Origin: an uncultured Brevibacillus sp. | GTDB lineage: Bacteria > Bacillota > Bacilli > Brevibacillales > Brevibacillaceae | Direction of reading: 5' to 3' | Length of the DNA: 64,000 nucleotides | Assembly (NCBI RefSeq): GCF_947502445.1 | Contig: NZ_CANMZW010000009.1 | Span: forward strand, 119,335 to 183,334 | The notes under the pieces: model-generated | Seen by the model: only the letters and a program-made list of their open reading frames with translations | Databases searched by the model: none | What the model was told of the DNA's origin: nothing | Translations under genes and position numbers: made by a program | Part shown: piece by piece, positions 9,258 to 18,126 of the stretch | Layout of the letters: each line of letters starts with the position of its first letter | Position numbering within the stretch: the first letter of the stretch is position 1

Positions 9258-9584
9258 ATGCCACATCTCATCGTTCGAGGTATCAAAGCAGAACAAATGG
9301 CAACAATCAGCGAGCCGCTGGCAGTCGAGCTGGCTGGGTTGTGCAATTGCGGAACAGATAATTTCACAATCGAATGCTTGCAGACGACAGGTGTTTTTGC
9401 AGGAAAGATTGTGGAGTCGTTTCCATTTATTGAGGTAGCTTGGTTCGAGCGCGGTCAAGAGGTTCGTGATCAGTTTGCCAAAATCGTGACCAAGTATGTT
9501 CTTTCCCTTGATATTCCGGAGGTAGAAATGGCGTTTATAGCCTACCAAAAGGAAAGCTACTATGCCAATGGAGAGCATTTCTAA
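9258..9584 (+). CDS. DUF1904 family protein
   Basis: A 108-residue protein beginning MPHLIVRGIKAEQ, a pattern I recognise as DUF1904, a small tautomerase-like family found in Bacillales. The Pro directly after the initiator Met recalls the catalytic Pro1 of the tautomerase/MIF superfamily, but activity here is unproven. ATG 9258 is chosen because AAGGAG lies at 9243-9248; an in-frame ATG upstream at 9183 has no such site. Confidence 0.75.
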   Translation: MPHLIVRGIKAEQMATISEPLAVELAGLCNCGTDNFTIECLQTTGVFAGKIVESFPFIEVAWFERGQEVRDQFAKIVTKYVLSLDIPEVEMAFIAYQKESYYANGEHF

Positions 9585-9751
9585 AACTAGGCGACAGGAG
9601 CTGTCGATTTCCCGGGAAAAGAAACATCAGATTCGACAAGGGGCTCTCCCTCCGTCTTTTTCGAGATGGAATGGGAAAGTCCTTTTTTTATGGAAAAAAG
9701 TGTCACATCGGGAGGGGATGGATTGTTATTCATAGTGAGAGGGGGAACATC

Positions 9752-10324
9752 GTGAATAAGATAGAAATCGAGCAGCTGTTGGAAGAGATCAAAGCAGGCG
9801 CTCTGGAGCAATATGAAGTCATTATTGACCACTATCAGCAACCGATCTTTACATACTGCTACCACATGCTCGGGCATCGGCAGGATGCCGAGGACGCTGT
9901 TCAGGAAGTGTTGTTCCGTGCTTACGAGTGTCTTGATCAATATTCGTACTCGCTGTCATTTTCCGCCTGGATTTATCGGATTGCTTTCAATCATTGCGCC
10001 AACGTTTTGAAACGCCGAAAATTAAGCCGTTTTCTCCCCTTTTTGTTCAACCGTGATGAGGATGGACGCAATTACGTAGAAGAGCAAATCGACCGCAATT
10101 ATTTGGGGGAACCGTTTGACCGTATTTGGAAGAGGCTGACTGCTGAGGAACGCACGCTGATGATCTTGCGGGTGCTAGAGGAAAAGGAATACGACGAAAT
10201 CGCCGCTTTACTGGACAAAAAGCCTGCGGCACTGCGGAAGCAATTTGAGAGGGCATTGAAAAAGTGCAAGCGCTATATGCCAGCGATGGGAGGGATGGCT
10301 GATGATGGACCCAAATCCGTTTAA
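9752..10324 (+). CDS. ECF-type RNA polymerase sigma factor
   Basis: A 190-residue sigma-70 family factor with region 2 (YHMLGHRQDAEDAVQEVLFRAYE, then FSAWIYRIAFNHC) and region 4 (LTAEERTLMILRVLEEKEYDEIAALL). It directs RNA polymerase to a small stress regulon. It starts at GTG 9752 behind GAGGGGGAA; an in-frame ATG at 9671 is less likely. It overlaps the next gene by 23 bp, which implies translational coupling to its membrane partner. Confidence 0.9.
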   Translation: MNKIEIEQLLEEIKAGALEQYEVIIDHYQQPIFTYCYHMLGHRQDAEDAVQEVLFRAYECLDQYSYSLSFSAWIYRIAFNHCANVLKRRKLSRFLPFLFNRDEDGRNYVEEQIDRNYLGEPFDRIWKRLTAEERTLMILRVLEEKEYDEIAALLDKKPAALRKQFERALKKCKRYMPAMGGMADDGPKSV

Positions 10325-11288
10325 GCCCATACAAGAGATGCTCATAGCAAAGCCAGTCCCCAAAGTCGATGTGAAAGAAAAAGTCATGGCAGCAATCATG
10401 GCAAAGAAAATGGAGGAGAAAAAAATCATGAAAAAGAAAATCGGATTGCTACTCATTGCAAGTATGCTGGTTGGCGCTTCATCGGTATGGGCGGGGATGA
10501 AGATGATTGAATTAAAGAATGAAAAAGGTGAAGTTGTACTAACGATGTCCCAGTACACGGATGAGGAGCAGCAAAAAGTCGTCCAGGAGCTGCCGCAGGA
10601 AGAGCAGGTGAAACTGGCTGCAGAAGAAAAGGAGCTTGAGCGCAAAAGCGAAATCATGACAAACATCATGAATAGTCTTAAACCAGGAACGACAGCAGCA
10701 GTCTACTGGGTGCCCAAAAATGAAGAGGAAAACAAAAATATCGTCTGGGCCAAGCATGCTCCGAATATTACGGTCGTTTCCAATCCGGTTACGTATACCT
10801 CGTGGAAAGATATGCAGCCGGTTGTAGGGAAGATGTTTACCCTCCCAACTGAGCTGGGTGGAACCTTCAAGTTCCATGAAGGAGATGTGTACTACGAGGA
10901 TAGTGATAAGTACGATGCAGAAGCGATGAAGGAGGAAGCAAAAAGAGACAAAAAAGAATACGTTGTAAAGGAAATCCCGTCCAGCGACAAGTTTGATTAC
11001 GCTACCGTCTCCTATCGTTCTGAAAAAGGCAGCATCAGAGCGGAAGTGAGAATGGCCGAAGAAGGCAATGCGCTTACAGGGACAAATGCGCAGGTGATGG
11101 AAAAGGTCATGGTTGGAAGCAATGAAGCCGTGCTGACCACACATAAGTCCGGAAATGACGATGCTTTCAATTGGGTGATCTGGATAAAAAACGGTACGAA
11201 GCTGGAATACTCTTTGCGTGCATCGGAAAAGGTCGCCTCCAAAGAGGAGCTGCTCAAGCTGGCTAAACAGCTTAACGAGACAAAGTAA
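10302..11288 (+). CDS. Membrane-anchored partner of the ECF sigma factor, likely anti-sigma factor
   Basis: The 328-residue product has a short Lys/Met-rich cytoplasmic N-terminus (about 1-45), one transmembrane helix (about 46-65, GLLLIASMLVGASSVWAG) and a large extracytoplasmic region. The outer region resembles DUF4367-type sensor domains only loosely. There is no HxxxCxxC zinc motif at the N-terminus, so it is not a classical ZAS anti-sigma factor. ATG 10302 overlaps the sigma gene by 23 bp and has GGGAGGG upstream. The regulatory role is inferred from topology and coupling. Confidence 0.6.
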   Translation: MMDPNPFKPIQEMLIAKPVPKVDVKEKVMAAIMAKKMEEKKIMKKKIGLLLIASMLVGASSVWAGMKMIELKNEKGEVVLTMSQYTDEEQQKVVQELPQEEQVKLAAEEKELERKSEIMTNIMNSLKPGTTAAVYWVPKNEEENKNIVWAKHAPNITVVSNPVTYTSWKDMQPVVGKMFTLPTELGGTFKFHEGDVYYEDSDKYDAEAMKEEAKRDKKEYVVKEIPSSDKFDYATVSYRSEKGSIRAEVRMAEEGNALTGTNAQVMEKVMVGSNEAVLTTHKSGNDDAFNWVIWIKNGTKLEYSLRASEKVASKEELLKLAKQLNETK

Positions 11289-11298
11289 GATTAAACAT

Positions 11299-11326
11299 AA
11301 AAAGGACCAGGATCTGGTCCTTTTCT
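11299..11326 (+). terminator. Intrinsic terminator after the sigma/anti-sigma pair
   Basis: AAAAGGACCAG and CTGGTCCTTTT form a perfect stem with a tiny loop at 11299-11324. It can serve both this operon and the convergent threonine synthase gene. Confidence 0.85.
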
Positions 11327-11348
11327 TATTCCCGCACCAAATCGATGA

Positions 11349-12623
11349 CTAGGAAAGTATCGCGCTTATTTCTTCAAACGAAAGCTTGGCAGGAACAATT
11401 TTATTTGCGTACCCAGCTTTTGTGGACTCGCCCAAATGATACTCGTGCAGCGCATCTGTATCCTTCAGCATATTTCCGGTTAGAATGCACACGACTTTCT
11501 CGTCTTTGTCGATTACCTGCTGCGAGATCAGCTTGCGCAGTCCCGCAACAGTAGCAGCAGAGGCAGGCTCACATCCAATTCCGCTCTTGTCGACCCATGC
11601 CTTGGCATCCAAAATCTCCTGATCGGTCACGGAGCAGGTGACGCCGTTTGTTTCCTCCAAGGTACGAAGTGCTTTTTTCCAGCTTGGCGGATTGCCGATA
11701 TTCAGAGCGGAGGCGCGGGTATACGGGTTAGGTTCTGGAACGAGCTCAGTTTGTCCCCCTGCCACCATGCGGTGAAACGGACTGGCACCTTCAGCTTGTA
11801 CGAGTGCAACGCGAGGGAGCTTGTCGATGAAGCCGAGATTTTTCAAATCCTGCAAGCCTTTCCCCAAAGCAGTTACATTGCTCAGTGCTCCGCCAGGAAT
11901 CACGACCCAGTCAGGCAAAGTCCAGTTTAGATATTGAGCAATTTCGTAGACGATGCTTTTTTGACCCTCGATACGAAACGGGTTGATCGAATTGCAAATA
12001 TACAGACCAAGCTCCTTGCTGTGCTGCTCATAGAAACGGATACCGTCATCATAGGTGCCGTCAAAGCTGATGACATTTGCCCCATAGGCGAGGGTCTGCA
12101 GCACTTTATTTAACGAAATATTTTTATTCGGTACAAATACATACGATTCATGGTTTGCCAAAGACGCGTACATGGCAAGAGACGAGGAAGTATTCCCGGT
12201 AGATGTGCAGGTGAAGCGCTTATAGCCGAGAGAGCGACCGTGTGATACCGCTACGGTCATTCCGTTGTCTTTAAACGAGCCGCTAGGGTTTTCACTCTGT
12301 GCTTTCAAGAAGACCTTGTGATTGCTGCCGGTATACGCTTTGATTTGTTCGGAGGCATAGAGCCCGGTATTTCCTTCGTATTTGGTCGTGATGTACTCGT
12401 CTGCAAGCTCAGGAAAAATGAGCTCCTTGTAGCGCCAAACACCGCTGGCATAAGGCGTCATGCGTTCCGAAAGACGTTCATGAAAGATGCGCTTTAAAAA
12501 CTCAACATCAACGTGAGAGGTGTCGTGAACGATATCAAACAAGCCGCCGCACGTACATTGATAGTCAAACAGGTCAGCCGATACTTCTTTGTTGCAGTCA
12601 ACACAAACCAGTTTCATTGCCAT
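11349..12623 (-). CDS. thrC: Threonine synthase
   Basis: A PLP-dependent enzyme of 424 residues that converts O-phosphohomoserine to threonine. The N-terminus carries a CVDC...CTCGG zinc-ribbon-like segment. The PLP lysine lies in SGSFKDNGM, the phosphate-binding loop is probably TSTGNTSSSLA, and the catalytic-fold blocks run to the C-terminus. It stands apart from hom and thrB, so it may be a second threonine synthase. ATG 12623 is the chosen start; an in-frame extension to 12710 has no ribosome binding site. A five-codon reading frame (MLFFG) lies just upstream. Confidence 0.88.
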   Translation of the reverse strand: MAMKLVCVDCNKEVSADLFDYQCTCGGLFDIVHDTSHVDVEFLKRIFHERLSERMTPYASGVWRYKELIFPELADEYITTKYEGNTGLYASEQIKAYTGSNHKVFLKAQSENPSGSFKDNGMTVAVSHGRSLGYKRFTCTSTGNTSSSLAMYASLANHESYVFVPNKNISLNKVLQTLAYGANVISFDGTYDDGIRFYEQHSKELGLYICNSINPFRIEGQKSIVYEIAQYLNWTLPDWVVIPGGALSNVTALGKGLQDLKNLGFIDKLPRVALVQAEGASPFHRMVAGGQTELVPEPNPYTRASALNIGNPPSWKKALRTLEETNGVTCSVTDQEILDAKAWVDKSGIGCEPASAATVAGLRKLISQQVIDKDEKVVCILTGNMLKDTDALHEYHLGESTKAGYANKIVPAKLSFEEISAILS

Positions 12624-12787
12624 GAGATTCACCCAAAAAAGAGCATGAGAGAATCTCTCCACCTCTTTTCTCTCTATTTGTCTTTTCGTCAAAGAGTCGA
12701 CGTATGCCATCTATAGTAATGGGAGAAGTGGGGGATGTAAATCATACTTTGCTATAAATGCGAAATATTCACAAAACATATGTACAA

Positions 12788-12822
12788 AACCCCCTCTCTT
12801 TCATGCGCCAAGAGCGGGGGTT
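12788..12822 (-). terminator. Intrinsic terminator of the truncated minus-strand gene
   Basis: AACCCCCTCTCTT pairs with AAGAGCGGGGGTT with one mismatch around a nine-base loop. On the minus strand it is followed by TTTTG. Confidence 0.75.
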
Positions 12823-12827
12823 CGTTG

Positions 12828-13283
12828 TTAGCGAAGTACGGTTGCCGCAAAATCATAGGGCCTCGTATCGATTACCTCATCATACCGAAGCGGTCTATCA
12901 ACCAAGCCGGCATCCGCGATAATCTCCTGCCAACCGTTGAGCGGTTGTGGCTCTACCTGGACTGTCTCGGCCCATATTCCGTTAGCCCGGAAGAAATCAA
13001 TAATCGTGATGACCAGATCAATGTCGGTATTCGGCCATTTTTACGTACAACCTCGCGAGCGTTTTCTGCTTTGTGCTCGCGAATCCATGTCGTGACACGT
13101 CCAAGCTCGCGGCGTGATAGCTGACACCTTTGCGGACGAGAAGCGCAGCTGTAACCGGATCGGCGACGAGTGCATCACCCATGCCCCCAGCAAAAAGCTC
13201 CGACAACATTGGCGATGAGAGATCATGTACAAACTTTACCCGACTTACGTCAAATACGGCTCGCTTGAGCAGGCCATCGAACG
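12828..13283 (-). pseudogene. Truncated, frameshifted gene, possibly an ABC-transporter substrate-binding protein
   Basis: On the minus strand a reading frame from about 13283 encodes a segment containing VKFVHDLSSPMLSELF and GMGDALVADPVTAALL, and stops at 13018. A different frame then continues with DIDLVITIIDFFRANGIWAE and ends at 12828. Joining the frames near 13028 gives a continuous C-terminal protein of about 150 residues that somewhat resembles SsuA/NMT1-like substrate-binding proteins; that family call is weak. The 5' part is missing: stop codons and unrelated sequence begin near 13285. It has its own terminator, which supports a decayed gene. Confidence 0.55.
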
Positions 13284-13634
13284 GTCATTACTTCGGGGCA
13301 GCTGGAGAAGCTGGAGCAGGAGCTGATCAAGCAGCAAAAGGCACTTGATGAACAAGACCCAATGGCGTTCATGAAAAATGATGCAGCATTTCATTCGTAC
13401 CTCATTGGGCTTGCGGACAATCAGTTTATTGATCCCGCATTTAAAAACATCAGAGAAGGACTGTTCCATCACGGCAGTCTCGTTTATAAGAAAAATCCCG
13501 ATCTTTTGCGCCAGTCGTTGCAGGAGCATCGGAGTATTGTAGAGGCAATCCAAGCCAATGATGTGAAGGCTGCTACCTGGGCGATGGAAACCCATTTGGA
13601 AAACAGCAAAAAGATCGAGCTCAGCTGTGTTTGA
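13276..13634 (+). pseudogene. 3' fragment of a GntR/FadR-type regulator (FCD domain only)
   Basis: The plus-strand frame ending at 13634 reads through GQLEKLEQELIKQQKALDEQ, then AAFHSYLIGLADN and EHRSIVEAIQANDVKAA...METH. This is the ligand-binding FCD domain of a GntR-family repressor, with the expected Asp/His metal ligands. The winged helix-turn-helix that should precede it is absent, because upstream of about 13276 the DNA belongs to the opposite-strand fragment. ATG 13362 is the first internal Met but lacks a ribosome binding site. It is probably not functional. Confidence 0.75.
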
Positions 13635-13640
13635 TTACGA

Positions 13641-13680
13641 AAAAGGTACTCCAGCTACTAATGTCTGTGGAGTACCTTTT
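13641..13680 (+). terminator. Intrinsic terminator after the GntR fragment
   Basis: AAAAGGTACTCCA at 13641-13653 and TGGAGTACCTTTT at 13668-13680 form a perfect 13-bp stem. It is usable in both directions, so it may also end rluF. Confidence 0.88.
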
Positions 13681-13703
13681 GTGTTTCAAACTGTGCTGGG
13701 GAG

Positions 13704-14390
13704 CTAAAAATTCTTTTCCAAATCGCTCAGCTCTTTGCTAGTAAGATTGCGCCACTGTCCGATCTTCAGATTACCTAGTGTAATGTTCATGATCCGCACA
13801 CGCTGAAGCTGTCGCACTTGATAACCAAACGCCTGGCACATGCGTCTGATTTGGCGATTGAGACCCTGGGTCAAAATGATCGTAAAGACACGGTCGCTGA
13901 CTTTGGTTACTTTGCAATGCTTGGTGACTGTACCGAGAATTCTCACGCCATTTGCCATGCCGTGTAAAAAGTTTGCAGTGATCGGCTTGTCCACGGTGAC
14001 GATGTACTCTTTTTCGTGGTTGTGCTCCGCGCGCAAAATTTTGTTCACGATATCCCCGTTATTGGTAAGCAGAATGAGCCCTTGGGAGTCCTTGTCCAGC
14101 CGTCCAATGGGGAAAATACGCTCCGGGTGGTTCACAAAGTCGATAATGTTCCCTTTGACATGCAATTCGGTCGTACAAGTAATGCCTACCGGCTTGTTCA
14201 AGACGATATAAACATCCTTTTTTTTCGCCCCGAGCGGATTTCCGTCGATTCGCACGTCATCGCCGTCCTGAACTGTGCTGCCCAGCTCCGCCTTCATTCC
14301 GTTAATCGTGACACGCCCTGCGTCAATGAGCTTGTCTGCTTCTCTGCGTGAACAAATGCCGGTTTCACTAATAAATTTATTGATTCGCAT
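13704..14390 (-). CDS. rluF: RluF/RsuA-family pseudouridine synthase
   Basis: A 228-residue protein with an N-terminal S4 RNA-binding domain ([22 protein letters not shown]) and a pseudouridine synthase domain carrying the catalytic Asp in [10 protein letters not shown] and the late [11 protein letters not shown] block. The QIRRMC ending is typical of RluF, which modifies 23S rRNA U2604 in E. coli; the target here is inferred. It is 12 bp upstream of nothing obvious on its own strand but follows the MOSC gene by 12 bp, so the two are probably co-transcribed. Confidence 0.88.
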   Translation of the reverse strand: MRINKFISETGICSRREADKLIDAGRVTINGMKAELGSTVQDGDDVRIDGNPLGAKKKDVYIVLNKPVGITCTTELHVKGNIIDFVNHPERIFPIGRLDKDSQGLILLTNNGDIVNKILRAEHNHEKEYIVTVDKPITANFLHGMANGVRILGTVTKHCKVTKVSDRVFTIILTQGLNRQIRRMCQAFGYQVRQLQRVRIMNITLGNLKIGQWRNLTSKELSDLEKNF

Positions 14391-14402
14391 GGATGGTTCC
14401 TT

Positions 14403-15050
14403 TCATGATTTCTGCTGTTTTTCCAGTAGTTTTTTGCGCCATGGCAAAGCAAGCTCTTCTATCTCAAGCATCCGTTCGAGCGTTTTTGGATCAGGTGATT
14501 TGTCATGGAAATACAGGTGATGGATCTGGGCGACCGTCACTTGCGAGGGGTGCGCTGATAGCTGGGTAATGGTAGAATCGCTCGAAATAGTTCCTTCCTG
14601 CAAAACGCGGAAAAAATAGCCGGTATAGCCCATTTCGACAACAGCCTTGAGCAGTCGATTGTTGTTGTTTCGTTTGTTAATGGTCGCACAGGGATAACGT
14701 CCTTGGCTCACTTGGAGAATCGCTCCTCCGATTTGATAAACATCCCCGATGCATACCTGGTCCTCTCTCATATTTACGACGGTCAGATTTTCTCCAAAAG
14801 CTGCCCCAGTTAACGGCTGTCCAAACTGCTTTTCCCAGTGGGCATAGTGTTCATAAGGATATGCACATACGACGCGATCAGGGCCACCATGGTATGCTGG
14901 GTTTGCGACGTCATCCTCATCAATTTTCATGGAGCGAACAGCGAGTGTATCTGCTTGTTCCTTCCAAATTCCGGAGACGAATTCCTGTCCGTTATAAAGG
15001 CTGCTTTTCGGTAAGCCCTTACTTATGTAAGCAATTTTTCTATCCAGCAT
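14403..15050 (-). CDS. MOSC domain protein, YiiM-like
   Basis: A 215-residue MOSC-domain protein. Family blocks are visible: NPAYHGGPDRVVCAYPYEHY, GAAFGENLTV, the conserved Cys in QGRYPCATINKR and a C-terminal YiiM-like extension. MOSC proteins bind molybdenum-cofactor sulfur, and YiiM-type members reduce N-hydroxylated compounds; the substrate here is unknown. ATG 15050 follows GGGAGTGG, better than the in-frame upstream ATG at 15089. It is divergent from pncB. Confidence 0.85.
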   Translation of the reverse strand: MLDRKIAYISKGLPKSSLYNGQEFVSGIWKEQADTLAVRSMKIDEDDVANPAYHGGPDRVVCAYPYEHYAHWEKQFGQPLTGAAFGENLTVVNMREDQVCIGDVYQIGGAILQVSQGRYPCATINKRNNNNRLLKAVVEMGYTGYFFRVLQEGTISSDSTITQLSAHPSQVTVAQIHHLYFHDKSPDPKTLERMLEIEELALPWRKKLLEKQQKS

Positions 15051-15193
15051 TTTATCCACTCCCACGATGTGCGCTTCATTCCAATTCACTACATACTATA
15101 GCATATCCCTTATATTCCTACACCGCTGATGGGACAGAAACGAATGGTTCTGGTATGATGATGGAAAGGGAAGACACAGGAGGCTTATGTGAC

Positions 15194-16642
15194 ATGCAAT
15201 CATCAGGTGTGGTTTTGCACACAGATAAATATCAAATCAATATGATGTACGCCCACTGGGTAAACGGGACACATAATCGGAAGGTCGTTTTTGAAGCGTA
15301 TTTCCGCAAGCTCCCGTTTGGTAATGGGTACGCTGTTTCAGCAGGCTTGGAACGCATCATCGCTTATATAAAAAACCTTCGTTTTGAAGAGAGCGATCTG
15401 GAATATTTGCGGCAGCAGGAAGAGAACTATGATCCAGCCTTCTTGGAGGAGCTGCGCGCACTGAGATTTACAGGCTCGCTCTATTCGGTAAAAGAAGGTA
15501 CTTTGGTATTCCCGAACGAACCGCTGATTCGCGTAGAAGGGCGTGTCATAGAAGCACAGCTGGTAGAGACAGCACTGTTGAACTACATGAACTATCAGAC
15601 ATTGATCGCAACCAAAGCCTCGCGCATTAAAAATGTGGCGGGCAATGATATATTGATGGAGTTTGGAACGAGACGTGCACAGGAAGCAGATGCAGCCTTG
15701 TGGGGAACACGTGCAGCTTATTTGGCTGGATTTGATGCGACGTCCAACATGCTGGCAGGAAAAATGTTCGGGATTCCGACGAAAGGTACACATGCGCACT
15801 CATGGGTACAGAGCTTTGAGAGTGAGGAAGAAGCGTTCGAACGCTTTGCCGAAGCGCTGCCAGGTCAAGTAACCCTGTTGGTAGACACGTACGATACGCT
15901 GAAAAGCGGTGTTCCGCATGCGATCTCAGTAGGCAAACGACTTGAGGAGCACGGAATCAAGCTATCTGCTGTAAGACTGGATAGTGGAGACCTGGCGTAT
16001 TTGTCCAGCAAGACGCGCGAGATGCTGGACCTGGCCGGCATGCAGGAAGTGAAAATCGTGGCGTCTAATGATCTGGACGAACACACCATCATGAACCTCA
16101 AGGTACAGGGTGCACGTGTCGATAGCTGGGGCGTCGGTACACAGCTGATTACGGCCGCTGACCAGCCAACACTCGGCGGTGTTTACAAGCTGGTGGCGCG
16201 TGAAGGCGAAGATGGCACGTACAAGCCAACTATCAAGATTTCGGCCAATCCGGAAAAAGTGACGACACCTGGAATCAAGGATATGTACAGGCTGATTGAC
16301 CCGAAAACGGGTAAAGCGATTGCGGATTACCTCTGCTACCCAGAAGAACAGCAGGTGGTAGAAGGAGCACCAGTGCATTTGGTCAATCCTAGCCATCCGT
16401 ATTTGAATAAGCAGCTGGAAAACTACAAGGCTGAATCGCTATTGATTCCAGTCTTTGTGGACGGGGAGCAAGTATATGAGCTCCCTACGCTGGAGCAAAT
16501 CCGCGACTACCACAAGGAACAACTGAAGCTGTTCTGGCCGGAATATTTGCGTATGCTCAATCCGGAGCACTATCGCCTGTATATCAGTGAAGAGCTGTGG
16601 GAGACAAAAACGCAATTGATGAAAGCGTATATGAAGAAGTAA
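15194..16642 (+). CDS. pncB: Nicotinate phosphoribosyltransferase
   Basis: A 482-residue enzyme that joins nicotinate and PRPP, with ATP hydrolysis, in NAD salvage. Family signatures are the N-terminal TDKYQINMMYAHW, the EFGTRRAQ block, GTHAHSW containing the phosphorylated His, RLDSGDLAYLS and the GVGTQL phosphate loop. AGGAGG lies ten bases before ATG 15194; the much longer open frame upstream overlaps the divergent MOSC gene and is rejected. NAD kinase is encoded about 33 kb away. Confidence 0.93.
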   Translation: MQSSGVVLHTDKYQINMMYAHWVNGTHNRKVVFEAYFRKLPFGNGYAVSAGLERIIAYIKNLRFEESDLEYLRQQEENYDPAFLEELRALRFTGSLYSVKEGTLVFPNEPLIRVEGRVIEAQLVETALLNYMNYQTLIATKASRIKNVAGNDILMEFGTRRAQEADAALWGTRAAYLAGFDATSNMLAGKMFGIPTKGTHAHSWVQSFESEEEAFERFAEALPGQVTLLVDTYDTLKSGVPHAISVGKRLEEHGIKLSAVRLDSGDLAYLSSKTREMLDLAGMQEVKIVASNDLDEHTIMNLKVQGARVDSWGVGTQLITAADQPTLGGVYKLVAREGEDGTYKPTIKISANPEKVTTPGIKDMYRLIDPKTGKAIADYLCYPEEQQVVEGAPVHLVNPSHPYLNKQLENYKAESLLIPVFVDGEQVYELPTLEQIRDYHKEQLKLFWPEYLRMLNPEHYRLYISEELWETKTQLMKAYMKK

Positions 16643-16654
16643 GGCTCGAGGGTT

Positions 16655-16688
16655 GACCCGGTGCGTCTGCGAGATGCATCGGGTCTTT
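16655..16688 (+). terminator. Intrinsic terminator after pncB
   Basis: GACCCGGTGC at 16655-16664 pairs with GCATCGGGTC at 16676-16685, with one wobble, followed by TTT. Confidence 0.75.
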
Positions 16689-17037
16689 GACGCTACCTTT
16701 TCTCATGATAGCAGAAACCAATACTTCTGAAAGTCCGAAACGATCAATAAAAGTGTTGGCAGTTTATAAAACGTTTTTTGTCCTGGAAAATAATTTGCAA
16801 GGACCGTCATAATCGAGAACCTAATGAAAAAACATTTCCAACCAAGAAAAAGACCTGCTGTTTTTCACAGAATACGAGTATAATGGATGGAAAAATAAGA
16901 GGCAGAATATTGAAACGGTTTCACTATAAATTTATCATTCAAATTAAATCCCTAGCAGGAAGGTAAGAATTTTTGTCGAATTTGTCGGATTATTGTTTTT
17001 CTACCTGTCTTGCACAAGGATGGAAAGGGGGATTCAC
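16689..17037 (+). promoter_or_regulatory. metA upstream region with a possible -10 element
   Basis: This stretch of about 350 bp between the pncB terminator and metA has no gene that I can support. A TATAAT is present at 16879-16884 but no convincing -35 lies 16-18 bp before it. I looked for a SAM (S-box) riboswitch, common upstream of methionine genes in Bacillales, and found none of its conserved blocks. The ribosome binding site AAAGGGGG precedes ATG 17038. Confidence 0.35.
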
Positions 17038-17955
17038 ATGCCAATTAAACTGCCAGACGAGTTGCCAGCAACGGAAATTTTAGCCCAGGAGAACATCTTC
17101 GTCATGAAGGACAGCAGAGCCTTCACACAAGATATCCGGCCGTTGCGCATCGTCATACTCAACCTCATGCCTGTAAAAGAAACGACGGAAACACAGCTGC
17201 TTCGCCTCCTGGGGAATACACCTCTGCAGGTCGAAATCGTGCTGTTGCATATGTCCAGCCACACGTCCAAGAATACGTCAGAAGAGCACTTATCCATGTT
17301 TTACAAGACGTTTGATGAGATCAAGGATCAACGGTTCGACGGCATGATTATCACAGGGGCACCTGTGGAGCAGCTCGATTTCACAGAGGTTAATTACTGG
17401 CCTGAGCTGCAGAAAATTCTCGATTGGAAAATGGAGAATGTGACCTCGACGCTGCACATCTGTTGGGGGGCACAAGCTGCACTGTATCATCATTATGGCG
17501 TTCCTAAGCATCCGTTGCCAGAAAAGATGTTCGGAATCTTCCCACACACCTTGAACAAGCAAAACGTCAAGCTGCTGCGCGGTTTTGACAACTACTTCTG
17601 TATCCCGCATTCTCGCCATACGGAAAATCGCCGGGAGGACATCGAAAAGGTGCAGGAGCTTGAGATTTTGTCTGAGTCTGAGGAGGCAGGAGTTTACCTT
17701 GTAGCGACTCGGGATGGTCGTCAAATTTTTGTAACCGGACATTCGGAATACGACCCGACGACGTTGCAGGATGAATATCAACGGGACGTGAACAAGGGCC
17801 TGGATATTGCCGTTCCAAGGAATTACTATCCAAAGGACGATCCGACCCGTCAACCGATCGTCACATGGCGTGCCCATGCCAATCTGATGTTTTCCAACTG
17901 GCTGAACTATTACGTTTACCAGGAGACACCGTACGATTTGAACCACAAAAAATAA
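17038..17955 (+). CDS. metA: Homoserine O-acetyltransferase (MetA family)
   Basis: A 305-residue MetA-type acyltransferase for the first committed step of methionine synthesis. The nucleophile Cys142 is in [10 protein letters not shown], and the His235/Glu237 pair lies in TGHSEYDP. Residue 111 is Glu (GAPVEQLDF). In Bacillus cereus MetA a Glu at this position selects acetyl-CoA over succinyl-CoA, so the acyl donor is predicted to be acetyl-CoA despite the common succinyltransferase label. ATG 17038 is chosen by AAAGGGGG; an upstream in-frame start at 16993 is poor. Confidence 0.93.
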   Translation: MPIKLPDELPATEILAQENIFVMKDSRAFTQDIRPLRIVILNLMPVKETTETQLLRLLGNTPLQVEIVLLHMSSHTSKNTSEEHLSMFYKTFDEIKDQRFDGMIITGAPVEQLDFTEVNYWPELQKILDWKMENVTSTLHICWGAQAALYHHYGVPKHPLPEKMFGIFPHTLNKQNVKLLRGFDNYFCIPHSRHTENRREDIEKVQELEILSESEEAGVYLVATRDGRQIFVTGHSEYDPTTLQDEYQRDVNKGLDIAVPRNYYPKDDPTRQPIVTWRAHANLMFSNWLNYYVYQETPYDLNHKK

Positions 17956-17967
17956 CATCAAATGGGC

Positions 17968-17998
17968 AACCATCCGAGCTGATCGGGTGGTTTTTTCT
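17968..17998 (+). terminator. Intrinsic terminator after metA
   Basis: AACCATCCGA at 17968-17977 pairs with TCGGGTGGTT at 17983-17992 with one wobble, followed by a T run. Confidence 0.88.
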
Positions 17999-18126
17999 TT
18001 GAAAAAGCTGTGGAAGCATCCAAGCTGGTATCGTTACCGTTGACGAAAAGAGAGCTGACAGGTAGTGTGAGGATAAAATAGATAGTGAGCGTACGTAGAA
18101 AGATAAATGTAAGAGGGGTTATTTGC

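Noticed and set aside
14861..15193. Long 5' extension of pncB
   Set aside because: The extra 111 residues overlap the divergent MOSC gene and look like random translation; the AGGAGG box sets the start at 15194.
16689..17037. Possible SAM riboswitch before metA
   Set aside because: None of the S-box conserved blocks is present, and there is no terminator directly before the start codon.
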